From Candidatus Wolfebacteria bacterium GW2011_GWE2_44_13 (GTDB taxonomy: Bacteria; Patescibacteria; Paceibacteria; UBA6257; UBA9933): a stretch of 64,000 bases of DNA. Below the pieces are notes generated by a model. The model made no database searches, was not told the DNA's origin, and saw nothing but the letters and a program-made list of their open reading frames with translations. The translations under genes and the position numbers were made by a program. The number at the start of each line of letters is the position of its first letter. The stretch's first letter is position 1. Shown in pieces: positions 17,411 to 24,794 of the stretch. The DNA lies in contig LCHW01000002.1 in assembly GCA_001000675.1 (NCBI GenBank), positions 1 to 64,000 of the forward strand, given 5' to 3'.

Positions 17411-17449
17411 AATGACAGTGGTGGACGACCGTCCACCGCTGTCATTTTT
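17411..17449. repeat. 38-bp inverted repeat with T tail
   Basis: 17-bp arms with one mismatch (AATGACAGTGGTGGACG and CGTCCACCGCTGTCATT) flank an AC spacer and are followed by TTT. It lies 90 bp after rpsA with no gene between. It could be a back-up terminator or a mobile palindrome. Confidence 0.6.
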
Positions 17450-17475
17450 ATGGAGGAGGGCGATAAAATAGCAGA

Positions 17476-17504
17476 TTGACACAGAGATAGACTACGTGCA
17501 TACT
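17476..17504 (+). promoter_or_regulatory. Promoter of the first Cys/His orphan
   Basis: TTGACA and CATACT are separated by 17 bp. The leader of about 75 nt contains TAGGGTAATTACCTA as a small hairpin and ends with AAGGAG. Confidence 0.65.
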
Positions 17505-17583
17505 AGGGCCTGGACATTTCAAGGAGTGATTAGGAAAAATGCATAGGGTAATTACCTAATACGCTAGCAAGGAGCTATAATCG

Positions 17584-17994
17584 ATGTTGAAAAATGAACA
17601 ACGGACCAGAGGCGGAAAGCTTATTTGTACCTGTTGCAATGGCGCAGTAGAGGCAGTAGAAGCGAGAAGAGTGATTGATGGGCACGAGCTGCACAAGAAC
17701 TGCGGGGAGAAGTTCTCTTTGCTGGAATCGGTGCGGCTGGATTTGCAGCCCGTTATATCGACATTGCCTGAGAACTTTTTCTCAAGAGGAGCTGTCTTGC
17801 TGACGCTGAGCAAAGCTTACACAGTGAGCCAGTTTAAACTCGCACTTTTTATCTTTTGCGAGCACCTCGCGGAAGGGCGGCAGTGGTTGGGGTCGCAATT
17901 TCAAACCATTGTCTCTAAAGTCAGGTGCATTATCGAGCAAAGCGCAATGCGTAATGCGCTTCTGCCGGCAATCGCTCCGGTTATGGTGGCGTAA
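17584..17994 (+). CDS. Cys/His-motif orphan protein, first of a tandem pair
   Basis: The protein has 136 residues. An N-terminal CxCC...H(E)LHxxC cluster (ICTCC at about 15-19, HELHKNC at about 34-40) could bind zinc. A helical domain follows with LPENFFSRGAVLLTLSKAYTV, which reappears in the next gene. The start is supported by AAGGAG 8 nt upstream. It has its own promoter and terminator. Codon use is G+C richer than the liv or rpsA genes. I do not recognise a family. The pair arrangement indicates an old tandem duplication. Confidence 0.6.
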   Translation: MLKNEQRTRGGKLICTCCNGAVEAVEARRVIDGHELHKNCGEKFSLLESVRLDLQPVISTLPENFFSRGAVLLTLSKAYTVSQFKLALFIFCEHLAEGRQWLGSQFQTIVSKVRCIIEQSAMRNALLPAIAPVMVA

Positions 17995-18019
17995 ATCAGT
18001 ACCTAACCAAACATGCAAG

Positions 18020-18047
18020 GGCCACTTCGAAAGAAGTGGCCTATTTT
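18020..18047 (+). terminator. Terminator of the first Cys/His orphan
   Basis: GGCCACTTC-GAAA-GAAGTGGCC is followed by TATTTTTAT. Confidence 0.9.
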
Positions 18048-18059
18048 TATAAAACGGGG

Positions 18060-18088
18060 TTGACAAATAAGAGATTTGTGGCAATACT
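18060..18088 (+). promoter_or_regulatory. Promoter of the second Cys/His orphan
   Basis: TTGACA (18060-18065), a 17-bp spacer and AATACT (18083-18088) are present. A leader of about 70 nt ends in TTGGAGG. Confidence 0.75.
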
Positions 18089-18164
18089 AGACCCAGATCA
18101 TCTGCAATGCAATAAAGAAAGTGTGGTACAACTAATAACCCCCAACCTGAAATTGGAGGCCACG

Positions 18165-18599
18165 ATGGCGAAAGAATTTAAGTTTCCTGGACAGCAGAGA
18201 ATGTCTGGGACGAACCCCGTGTGCGGGTGCTGTAATGTCACGATAACACCAGGACAGAAGCGCTGCGAACGCGGAGGGCATTTAGTTCATGGCACTAGCA
18301 CCGAAGGCTGTGCCGCATCCTTTGACCGAGCGGAGGAAGTTCGGGAGAGTATCGATAAGGCCTTCAGTGGAATGCCGGCAGACTTCTTCTCCGAAGGCGA
18401 TTTGCGTAGTCGACTCAATGCCGCCTGTACGGTGCAATCGGCGCAAGGAATCCTACTGGACTTCGTCCGCCTGTTGAGCGAGCAGCGCGATCGTCTGGTG
18501 CAATGTGCCGAGATTGCCTTCAACGAGGCCGTTCGCCTCGCAAAAGAAGTCGGTAGAATGCTGCGCGTCGAGGGACGCGTAGCAGCATATAACCTATAA
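18165..18599 (+). CDS. Cys/His-motif orphan protein, second of a tandem pair
   Basis: The protein has 144 residues from ATG 18165, chosen because TTGGAGG lies 7 nt upstream; the longer frame runs back over the promoter. It shares with the 17584 protein the N-terminal CGCC...H.....H.....C pattern and the core MPADFFSEGDLRSRLNAACTV, then L(L/F)xFxxLLxEQR. Overall similarity is low but collinear, so the two are diverged tandem paralogs. A zinc ribbon-like N-terminus plus helical domain is inferred. The function is unknown. Confidence 0.6.
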   Translation: MAKEFKFPGQQRMSGTNPVCGCCNVTITPGQKRCERGGHLVHGTSTEGCAASFDRAEEVRESIDKAFSGMPADFFSEGDLRSRLNAACTVQSAQGILLDFVRLLSEQRDRLVQCAEIAFNEAVRLAKEVGRMLRVEGRVAAYNL

Positions 18600-18628
18600 A
18601 ACCACCGCCACACCTCTTGTGTGCAATT

Positions 18629-18665
18629 GGAGCTGACCCTTCGCGAGGGCAGCTCCACTTTTTTT
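18629..18665 (+). terminator. Terminator of the second Cys/His orphan
   Basis: GGAGCTG-A-CCCTTCGCGAGGG-C-AGCTCC is a two-part stem followed by a T run. Confidence 0.9.
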
Positions 18666-18707
18666 CATATTGCAATTACAGACAAATTAGTAGATAGTAC
18701 AACATAC

Positions 18708-19472
18708 ATGGAACGTAAGGATATAACAGTTATATATGAAGACGAAAATGTGGTGGCTATCAATAAGCCAGCGCATCTTTTAGTCCATCCCTACGCAGAT
18801 AATAAGGATTATGCGCTAACCACGTGGCTATTAAAGCATTATCCAGGAGTTAAGACAGTCGGGGATGATCCAGAGCAGCGTCCTGGAATTGTACATCGTC
18901 TCGATAAAGATACATCGGGAGTAATCTTAGTTCCGCGGAGCCACGAATATTTTAGGTATTTGAAGGAACTGTTTCAATCGCATGGTATTAAAAAATCATA
19001 CCTCGCATTAGTATGGGGAAAGGTACAGGAAAAGAAAGGAACGATTAATAAGCCAATCAGCCTAAAGGGAGGAACGACAAAGCGAACGGTGCATGATGGT
19101 AAAATGACCAAAGAAGCATTGACCGATTATGAGGTAGTAAAGCGGTTCACGTTCGACGATCCAGACACAGAAACAAGAAAAATATACGATTTTACCTTAG
19201 TTCGCGCATGGCCTAAAACAGGACGAACGCACCAAATTCGCGTGCATTTGGCATCAATTGGGTTCGCAATCGTAGGAGATACGATGTACGGAGCAAAAAA
19301 GAACCCCCTTGCACTTGATCGACAATTCCTACACGCAGAATCTATTGAATTTCTCGCAGCAGAAGGACATAAGTTAAATATAGAAGCGGAACTTCCAGCA
19401 GATCTCAAAAAGGTATTGGTACGACTAGAAGAATACGATGTTTCCGCACCTCCATTAAATGAGCGGGCATAA
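18708..19472 (+). CDS. RluA/RluD-family pseudouridine synthase
   Basis: The protein has 254 residues from ATG 18708; the longer frame would start inside the previous terminator, and a TAGTAC -10-like box lies 7 nt before this ATG. The catalytic motif GIVHRLDKDTSGVIL (Asp in HRLDKDTSG, about residue 68) and the late motifs TGRTHQIRVHLASIGFAIVGDTMYG are diagnostic. It isomerises uridines in rRNA. No N-terminal S4 domain is present, unlike full RluD, so the exact member (RluA, RluC or RluD role) is unsettled. Confidence 0.85.
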   Translation: MERKDITVIYEDENVVAINKPAHLLVHPYADNKDYALTTWLLKHYPGVKTVGDDPEQRPGIVHRLDKDTSGVILVPRSHEYFRYLKELFQSHGIKKSYLALVWGKVQEKKGTINKPISLKGGTTKRTVHDGKMTKEALTDYEVVKRFTFDDPDTETRKIYDFTLVRAWPKTGRTHQIRVHLASIGFAIVGDTMYGAKKNPLALDRQFLHAESIEFLAAEGHKLNIEAELPADLKKVLVRLEEYDVSAPPLNERA

Positions 19473-19490
19473 AAAGGAGAAACATAAAAT

Positions 19491-19516
19491 AAAAATGGCG
19501 ATCATTCGCCATTTTT
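19491..19516. terminator. Bidirectional terminator between convergent genes
   Basis: AAAAATGGCGA-TCAT-TCGCCATTTTT serves both the pseudouridine synthase gene and the 19515 gene on the other strand. Confidence 0.85.
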
Positions 19517-20075
19517 ATTTGTGTGAAATGCGTTGAAAAGGAATACGTTGTTGCGCTGCTTGGGATATTTCATATCCAGTATCAAACGATCGCACTGCAA
19601 CGGTCGATAATATGTGAGCGCCAACATGGGAAGCCTCAAATGTAGTATGAGGAATACCTGCGTGCACAAAGGCATTAACAATCACTGAAGAACAATATCC
19701 TTTAGACGCATGAGCCTTGAGAGATTCTTCTAGTGCATTGATTGCGGCTTCGACAACTAAAGCGTCTTCGGTAATGCGAGCAAAAGAGAGCAGCTTTGGA
19801 TGGCTAGTAAAAAAATTGCGCCAAGAAAGGTTGTCAAAAAGATGTTCCTTGTGAATAACTCCTTTTTGATCGGGGTAGGGGTTAAGAAGCATGCCGTCGC
19901 CCAGATAGAGCATCGCGTGCTCAAAATTTCCGGGCATTATCCAATTAATAAGGCGGTCGAGGAGTGTATCAACGAGAATAGGTCGTAAAATAACATCCCC
20001 GCGCTTCACCGCCCTGGCAACATACCCATTAAAATAGATATTTTCGAAAAACCCTTCTTTTTCAATACGGTTCAT
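19515..20075 (-). CDS. YiiX/YebB-like permuted papain-fold cysteine hydrolase
   Basis: The protein has 186 residues. The circularly permuted NlpC/P60-like layout is visible: RGDVILRP at about 25-32, then FEHAMLYLGDGMLL with His53, and later KGYCSSVIVNAFVHAGI with Cys128. In this superfamily His comes before Cys. Such enzymes cleave peptides or lipids near the envelope. No signal peptide is evident. The promoter is leaderless in type: TATACT, 6 nt, ATG. The gene is single. Confidence 0.7.
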   Translation of the reverse strand: MNRIEKEGFFENIYFNGYVARAVKRGDVILRPILVDTLLDRLINWIMPGNFEHAMLYLGDGMLLNPYPDQKGVIHKEHLFDNLSWRNFFTSHPKLLSFARITEDALVVEAAINALEESLKAHASKGYCSSVIVNAFVHAGIPHTTFEASHVGAHILSTVAVRSFDTGYEISQAAQQRIPFQRISHK

Positions 20076-20164
20076 ATATAGAGTATACTACGAAACCGAA
20101 GGAGAGCTCTAGGGGAGGGGGATGAGTTGACTAAATGGAAATTATCTACTAATATAAGCAAACT

Positions 20165-20488
20165 ATGGATAAAGAACTCATGGCACAAATAAAGCCGGGA
20201 GCAAGCGTCCGCGTATGGGAGCGTATTAAGGATGGAGAGAAAGAGCGCATCAGCAAATTCCAGGGAATCATCATTGCGACCAAGCACGGAAAGGAAATCG
20301 GATCAACATTTACAGTACGATCGATCATTAGCGAAATTGGCGTTGAAAAGGTATATCCGTTCAACACCCCGTTAATCTCGAAAGTAGAAATATTGACCGC
20401 TCCAAAGAAAGTGCGACGCGCAAAATTGTACTTCGTTCGAAGCCTTTCGAAAAAGAAGACACGCGAAAAAATCGGTATTGCCGCTTAA
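20165..20488 (+). CDS. rplS: 50S ribosomal protein L19
   Basis: The protein has 107 residues, a normal length. It has the L19 core KPGASVRVWERIKDGEKERISKFQG, the TFTVRSI segment, GVEKVYPFNTPLISKVE and VRRAKLYFVR. It sits at the 30S-50S interface. The -10-like TAATAT lies about 9 nt before the ATG. A second ATG at residue 6 is possible. It is a single gene with its own terminator. Confidence 0.96.
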   Translation: MDKELMAQIKPGASVRVWERIKDGEKERISKFQGIIIATKHGKEIGSTFTVRSIISEIGVEKVYPFNTPLISKVEILTAPKKVRRAKLYFVRSLSKKKTREKIGIAA

Positions 20489-20490
20489 TA

Positions 20491-20516
20491 AAAAAATCCG
20501 CTTCGGCGGATTTTTT
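20491..20516 (+). terminator. Terminator of rplS
   Basis: AAAAAATCCGC-TTC-GGCGGATTTTTT; the same hairpin core recurs after several liv-cluster genes. Confidence 0.9.
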
Positions 20517-20522
20517 GTTCTT

Positions 20523-20549
20523 GTCATTCCCGCAAAAGCGGGAATCCAG
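20523..20549. repeat. Single unit of the GTCATTCCCGC dispersed repeat
   Basis: GTCATTCCCGC-AAAA-GCGGGAAT-CCAG lies between rplS and the LAGLIDADG gene. If translated in the frame of the gene it gives VIPAKAGIQ, which is why longer gene models are wrong here. Confidence 0.85.
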
Positions 20550-20594
20550 AATTTATGGAGACGTAGTTTGGTAGACGCTATTACCTTGAGGCGG

Positions 20595-20606
20595 TATAAT
20601 GAATAT
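20595..20606 (+). promoter_or_regulatory. Leaderless-type promoter of the LAGLIDADG gene
   Basis: TATAAT (20595-20600) is followed by GAATAT and ATG 20607. Confidence 0.75.
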
Positions 20607-21251
20607 ATGAAGCCGCTTGGAAAAGTAAAGTTAGAATGGTCTTCCGAATTCGCATACGCGATTGGATTAATTGTGAGCGACGGGAGTTTGTCGAAAGATG
20701 GGCGGCACATCACACTTGTTTCGAAGGATAATGAGATGATAGATAATTTTAGAAAATGTCTAGGCATTTCCAATAAGACGGAGAGCCATACTAGTGGGCA
20801 TACTGAAAAGAAAAATTTTAGAATTCAGGTAGGGGACAGAATATTCTACGATTTTTTAGTGGAAATAGGATTGATGGCGAATAAGACAAAAATTTTAAAA
20901 GAAATAAGTATTCCTAAAAAATATTTTGCCGATTTTTTGCGTGGGCATTTTGATGGTGATGGAACATTTTATTCGTATTGGGATCCGAGGTGGAAGTCGA
21001 GCTTTATGTATTACACCGGGTTTGTTTCTGCAAGCCGTAATCATATTGAGTGGCTACGAGGAGAGCTAAACATACTATGTGGAGTAAAAGGGCATTGCGC
21101 AGAGAAACCAAGTGGTTCGGTCTATCAATTAAGATACGCAAAGAGCGAATCGAATAAGTTGATCAAATTCATGTACTATTCGGACAATGTGGTTTGTTTA
21201 TCGCGGAAGCACTTGAAAATAAGAAAGGTTTTAGATAGTATAGGTGAGTAG
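20607..21251 (+). CDS. Free-standing two-motif LAGLIDADG homing-endonuclease-like protein
   Basis: The protein has 214 residues from ATG 20607, fixed by the TATAAT box 6 nt upstream; the longer frame only translates a repeat and a terminator. Two LAGLIDADG helices are visible: FAYAIGLIVSDGSLSKDG near the start and ADFLRGHFDGDGTF near the middle, each with the catalytic Asp in place. It is therefore a single-chain monomeric enzyme type. It is not inside an intron or intein but stands 8 nt upstream of tRNA-Leu(GAG). It may cut a target or, as in WhiA-like cases, act as a regulator. Confidence 0.75.
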   Translation: MKPLGKVKLEWSSEFAYAIGLIVSDGSLSKDGRHITLVSKDNEMIDNFRKCLGISNKTESHTSGHTEKKNFRIQVGDRIFYDFLVEIGLMANKTKILKEISIPKKYFADFLRGHFDGDGTFYSYWDPRWKSSFMYYTGFVSASRNHIEWLRGELNILCGVKGHCAEKPSGSVYQLRYAKSESNKLIKFMYYSDNVVCLSRKHLKIRKVLDSIGE

Positions 21252-21259
21252 TAATACAT

Positions 21260-21341
21260 GCGCGGGTGGCGGAATTGGTATACGCGTACGATTGAGGTTC
21301 GTATGGAGCAATCCATGGAGGTTCAAGTCCTCTCTCGCGCA
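21260..21341 (+). tRNA. tRNA-Leu (anticodon GAG)
   Basis: A class II tRNA. Acceptor GCGCGGG pairs with CTCGCGC (one G-U). The anticodon stem TACGA/TCGTA holds loop TTGAGGT (anticodon 21294-21296). There is a long variable arm and a GGTTCAAGTCC T-arm. The discriminator is A; CCA is not encoded. Confidence 0.93.
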
Positions 21342-21348
21342 CATATAT

Positions 21349-21373
21349 AAAAAACGGCTTTAGCCGTTTTTTT
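21349..21373 (+). terminator. Terminator after tRNA-Leu(GAG)
   Basis: AAAAAACGGCT-TT-AGCCGTTTTTTT. Confidence 0.9.
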
Positions 21374-21379
21374 GAAAAT

Positions 21380-21407
21380 AAAAAAGTGCGCAGCCGAAGC
21401 TGCGCAC
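21380..21407 (-). terminator. Terminator of the barrel-like gene (minus strand)
   Basis: GTGCGCAGC-CGAA-GCTGCGCAC is followed on the minus strand by a T run; it lies 22 nt past the stop of the 21430 gene. Confidence 0.85.
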
Positions 21408-21429
21408 AGAGAAACTTGGTTGGGCACAA

Positions 21430-22215
21430 CTAGAAGCTGTACCCGATTTTCAACCAGCCGGTCGAGGTGCTCGACTTTGGCTGCCAAAAGGTGCCTTTGG
21501 AGCCTGTGTCGGACACCAGTACCACGGGGTCGGACTTTGCAAAATCGATCCGTTCATAGGAAAGGGCACAGCTCCAGCGAGTGCCTTTAACCCCCATTTC
21601 CCCGAACGCGCCAGGGCGCGCTTTAGGACGAAGAACTACATCGGGGAAGTCGGTAAAGTCTGAGGTCGCCCAATGATTTTTGGTATAGAGAGGAAGCGCG
21701 GCGCCTCCTTCAATATACACGGTCGTCTTCGGGGTAACATGGGCGATTCTTGCGCCCACACGAGTGAAGGCCATGTCCCAGACCTCATCCTCGACTTCGC
21801 GGCTCCACCACTTGTGCTCGAGCCCAACAAACGGGCTAAAGCGAACACTTCGGATGGGGATTTCTGCGGTAGCGCGAACTTCTTCGCGCATACCGATGTA
21901 GGTGTTGTCGTTGCGACGAAACGATTCGCCCGTGGCGATGACTTCTCCGTCGTACACGACATCCCCTCCCCAGACCTCAATAGTTTCACTAAGGATGAGG
22001 TGTTTGAGGAATCGGTCGGTACGAGTGACGCCGACGGCATAGAGCACTCCGTCGTCTCGAATGTATTCATCCCCATTGTCACGCCACTCCATCCAGGAGA
22101 AGTACCCGACCTTTCCATAGGTCGTCCAATGCTTTTCCGGCAAAGAATCAGCGGCAAACACCGGAGAAAGAGTAAGGGAAAACAGGGTGATTACCAACAA
22201 AGCGATCGTTCTCAT
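21430..22215 (-). CDS. Exported protein with outer-membrane beta-barrel-like features
   Basis: The protein has 261 residues. A clear signal peptide MRTIALLVITLFSLTLSPVFA ends at AFA/ADS. The mature chain has many amphipathic strands alternating with acidic/Gly turns (for example VRFSPFVGLEHKWW, TTVYIEGGAALPLY, WSCALSYERIDF) and ends in GWLKIGYSF. A C-terminal aromatic residue in an alternating strand is the beta-signal of outer-membrane barrels. That is surprising for a lineage thought to lack a classical outer membrane. The start is supported by AAGGAGG 6-8 nt upstream. Codons are G+C rich. The barrel call is inference. Confidence 0.55.
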   Translation of the reverse strand: MRTIALLVITLFSLTLSPVFAADSLPEKHWTTYGKVGYFSWMEWRDNGDEYIRDDGVLYAVGVTRTDRFLKHLILSETIEVWGGDVVYDGEVIATGESFRRNDNTYIGMREEVRATAEIPIRSVRFSPFVGLEHKWWSREVEDEVWDMAFTRVGARIAHVTPKTTVYIEGGAALPLYTKNHWATSDFTDFPDVVLRPKARPGAFGEMGVKGTRWSCALSYERIDFAKSDPVVLVSDTGSKGTFWQPKSSTSTGWLKIGYSF

Positions 22216-22283
22216 ACGAACCTCCTTGGGTGTGTGATATTGTAAAAGTGAGCATCGAGAGAATCTCGATAAAGGCTGATAAT

Positions 22284-22312
22284 ATAATAACCTGTTTATA
22301 GAAATATGTCAA
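22284..22312 (-). promoter_or_regulatory. Promoter of the barrel-like gene
   Basis: On the minus strand TTGACA (22312-22307), a 17-bp spacer and TATTAT (22289-22284) are present. The leader of about 65 nt holds the hairpin CGAGA-GAA-TCTCG and AAGGAGG. Confidence 0.8.
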
Positions 22313-22371
22313 TGTCATACAATACTCTTGTCATTGTGTCGGTTTTAGAAGGGGATGCTATACTTATACAT

Positions 22372-22662
22372 ATGGAACACATGGAAAGCATCAACGGCAG
22401 CAGGCCCGCTTCATTCGAAGCAACCCAAAGAGAGAGGGTAACACGTGTAGAAGAAAAAATATGCGCACATATGGAGGCGGAGCTTGGAGAAATACGAAAA
22501 GAAGTAGAGCTTATTAAGAAATTAAAATTGACGGAGCACATAACGGTAAAGCGAAATATCGAGAAGGCAAACGAAGCCTTAGAGAAGGAAAATGAAATTC
22601 TACGCGATATGTCTGCGCGTTTGCGTAAGCTAAATGAAACACTAATGAAAGAGGCGGCATGA
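22372..22662 (+). CDS. Small coiled-coil protein, unknown
   Basis: The protein has 96 residues from ATG 22372; a TATACT box (22359-22364) 7 nt upstream rules out the earlier ATG at 22306. Almost the whole chain is charged helix with heptad spacing (VEEKICAHMEAELGEIRKEVELIKKLK and onwards), predicted to form a coiled coil. No domain recognised. It overlaps the corrinoid adenosyltransferase gene by ATGA, so the two are co-translated. Confidence 0.6.
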   Translation: MEHMESINGSRPASFEATQRERVTRVEEKICAHMEAELGEIRKEVELIKKLKLTEHITVKRNIEKANEALEKENEILRDMSARLRKLNETLMKEAA

Positions 22663-23186
22663 TTTTAATAAACACCGGCAATGGAAAGGGGAAAACAACC
22701 GCAGCATTGGGGGTTGCATTGCGCGCACTGGGCTACGGGAAGCGCGTTGCGATGATCCAGTTTATTAAAGGGACATGGGAAAGTGGAGAAGATATTTTTG
22801 GAAAAGAGTGTGACATAAAAAGCGATAATTTTTTAGTTATCAAAACAGGAAAAGGATTTGTGGGGTTGCCTGGGGACATACTTCCATTCGAAGAACATAA
22901 AAAAGCAGCGGAAGAAGGATTACGAAAGGCAGAAGAATTGCTGATGTCAAAAAAATACGATCTCGTTATCCTTGATGAAATAAATAACACAGTAGATTTA
23001 AAATTGATTACCGAAAAAAGTGTAATCGATATACTTGAGAAACTGCCGGAAGATATTGATGTGATTCTAACGGGTCGCAACGCGCCAGAAAGTTTTATTA
23101 CGCTTGCCGATACAGTGACGGAAATGGAAGAAGTGAAGCACGCTTTTGCGAAAGGGATAAAAGCAAAAAAAGGGATAGATTTTTAA
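22659..23186 (+). CDS. cobO: Cob(I)yrinic acid a,c-diamide adenosyltransferase (CobA/BtuR family)
   Basis: The protein has 175 residues, the family length. A P-loop GNGKGKTTAALG is at residues 7-18, with MIQFIKG, a VILDEINN motif in the middle and VILTGRNAP near residue 140, all typical of CobA/CobO/BtuR. These enzymes transfer adenosyl from ATP to cobalt of corrinoids. No other B12 gene is in the window, so it would act in salvage or have another nucleotide-dependent role in this lineage. The start overlaps the preceding stop by 4 nt. Confidence 0.85.
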   Translation: MILINTGNGKGKTTAALGVALRALGYGKRVAMIQFIKGTWESGEDIFGKECDIKSDNFLVIKTGKGFVGLPGDILPFEEHKKAAEEGLRKAEELLMSKKYDLVILDEINNTVDLKLITEKSVIDILEKLPEDIDVILTGRNAPESFITLADTVTEMEEVKHAFAKGIKAKKGIDF

Positions 23187-23195
23187 ATGAGAATT

Positions 23196-23255
23196 GTCAT
23201 TCCCGCGGAGGCGGGAATCCAGAACTTTATAGATTCCCGCCTCCGCGGGAATGAC
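23196..23255. repeat. GTCATTCCCGC dispersed repeat, perfect inverted pair
   Basis: Two units face each other around AGAACTTTATAGAT-like spacer sequence, making a 60-bp cruciform-capable palindrome between cobO and comEC. It is near-identical to 60140-60199. Confidence 0.9.
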
Positions 23256-23302
23256 AGATATAGTTATGTTTTTTACTTTAGTAACCACATCTCGCATCTA
23301 AT

Positions 23303-24793
23303 ATGCGTATCCACGAATCCGTATTCTGGGGAATCGTGTTTTTTCTTGTTGGTACTTTTCTTGCACCCTCAATGCGGCTTATCGGAATAACTATTTTAGT
23401 GGGAGTCTTCGCGCTTGCGCTAGGATTATTTGCATATCGAAAAAAGAATAAGCGCATGCTGTGGTTCGCGATACTTGCAACGGGCACTATTTTCGGTGCA
23501 ATGTATTGGACTGGGTTTAATGTATATCAAAAAAATAAAATAATTGAGTTGATTGGGGATAAAGGCGCAATAGAGGGGCATGTAAAATCGGTAAAGCGAA
23601 ATGAAAAAAGCCAACAGCTTATTATAAGCATCGACGCACAAAACAACGGAAAAGTTTCAGTCACCGCTCGGCCATATCCAGTGTTGCGCTACGGAGATGC
23701 AGTACGTGTTAACGGAATAGTAAAAAGGCCGAGCGAAAAAGAGAAAATGTATGCATTGAAAAACGGAGTGTTTGCGACGATGCAATTTCCCGAAGTGCAG
23801 ATACTAAAGCAGGGTGATGGCAATGCAATAATGATGTGGCTATTGGGCGTAAAACAAAAAGCAGTTACAACATACGGGCGACTATTGCCCACAAAAGAAG
23901 CTGCGCTGTTGGCAGGTATTACGCTTGGCGAGCGCGCAGAGTTTAGTGTGGAGTTTAAACAGCAGATGGCAAATAGCGGAACAACGCACCTTGTCGCACT
24001 GTCGGGATATAACATAAGTGTGGTTGCAGGAGCGGTATTGCTCATATGTGGGCTTATATTGCGCCGCAGGGCGGCGTTTTATGCAACATTGGTAGTAGTT
24101 GTGGCTTTTGTCGTTATGGCGGGCGCTGAAGCGTCTGTGGTCCGTGCAGCAATTATGGGAAGTATTGTGTTGTTAGCTGGATATATCGGACAGGCGCACA
24201 GCATGCGAAATGCAATTGCGGTAAGCGCCTGCGCGATGGTGCTGTGGAATCCGAATGTCTTGCGGTATGATCTTGGGTTTCAACTTTCCTTTCTCGCACT
24301 TTTGGGAATTGTATATCTAAAGCCACATCTCGATGCAATTATTAAAAATAAAAAAGCTGGCATTCTTGAATGGCGTGAAAATCTTTCAGGGACATTGTCC
24401 GCGCAGATAATGGTGTTTCCAATATTAATGCATGCAATTGGATCGTTCTCACTTGTATCGCTACTTTCTAATATAGTAATCCTCGCCTTTATTCCTGTGA
24501 CAATGGGGCTCGGATTTGCAATCGCAGGGCTCGGATTTTTTGCGAGTTCATTAGCATTTATTCCCGCATGGATTGTTTCGTTATTATTGCAGTATGAGAT
24601 TGCGGTGATAGAACTATTCGGAAATTATGAGGGCTTATCAATACCCATGAATCCGATTTGGATATTTGTATACTATATAATGGTTGGAGGAATACTATCC
24701 TATTTGCAGAAGCGGAAAAAGGAGGTAGCGCTATGTCATTCCCGCGGAGGCGGGAATCCAGTACAACCGTCTGCCGAAGGCGGTATAAAATGA
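23303..24793 (+). CDS. comEC: ComEC/Rec2 DNA-uptake channel, membrane part only
   Basis: The protein has 496 residues. Membrane helices at the N-terminus are followed by an OB-like soluble segment (about 85-155) and the competence domain with THLVALSGYNISVVAG near residue 232, the counterpart of the HLxAISGxHI motif. At least eight further helices follow. It forms the inner-membrane channel for transforming DNA. The C-terminal MBL-like domain of full ComEC is encoded by the next gene. The last ~20 residues (CHSRGGGNPVQ...) are translated from a dispersed GTCATTCCCGC repeat, so the original C-terminus has been altered. Confidence 0.85.
   Translation: MRIHESVFWGIVFFLVGTFLAPSMRLIGITILVGVFALALGLFAYRKKNKRMLWFAILATGTIFGAMYWTGFNVYQKNKIIELIGDKGAIEGHVKSVKRNEKSQQLIISIDAQNNGKVSVTARPYPVLRYGDAVRVNGIVKRPSEKEKMYALKNGVFATMQFPEVQILKQGDGNAIMMWLLGVKQKAVTTYGRLLPTKEAALLAGITLGERAEFSVEFKQQMANSGTTHLVALSGYNISVVAGAVLLICGLILRRRAAFYATLVVVVAFVVMAGAEASVVRAAIMGSIVLLAGYIGQAHSMRNAIAVSACAMVLWNPNVLRYDLGFQLSFLALLGIVYLKPHLDAIIKNKKAGILEWRENLSGTLSAQIMVFPILMHAIGSFSLVSLLSNIVILAFIPVTMGLGFAIAGLGFFASSLAFIPAWIVSLLLQYEIAVIELFGNYEGLSIPMNPIWIFVYYIMVGGILSYLQKRKKEVALCHSRGGGNPVQPSAEGGIK
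24735..24761. repeat. GTCATTCCCGC repeat unit inside the 3' end of comEC
   Basis: GTCATTCCCGCGG-A-GGCGGGAATCCAG is read in frame as part of comEC. A further GCCGAAGGCGG stretch follows and includes the start of the promoter for the next gene (TATAAA 24784-24789, 5 nt, ATG 24795). Confidence 0.85.
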
Positions 24794-24794
24794 T

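Noticed and set aside
20478..20606. Extended N-terminus of the LAGLIDADG gene
   Set aside because: The extra 43 codons translate the rplS terminator region and a dispersed repeat and overlap the TATAAT promoter box; ATG 20607 is the better start.
22306..22371. Upstream ATG for the coiled-coil gene
   Set aside because: The 22 extra residues overlap the TATACT box and the divergent promoter on the other strand.
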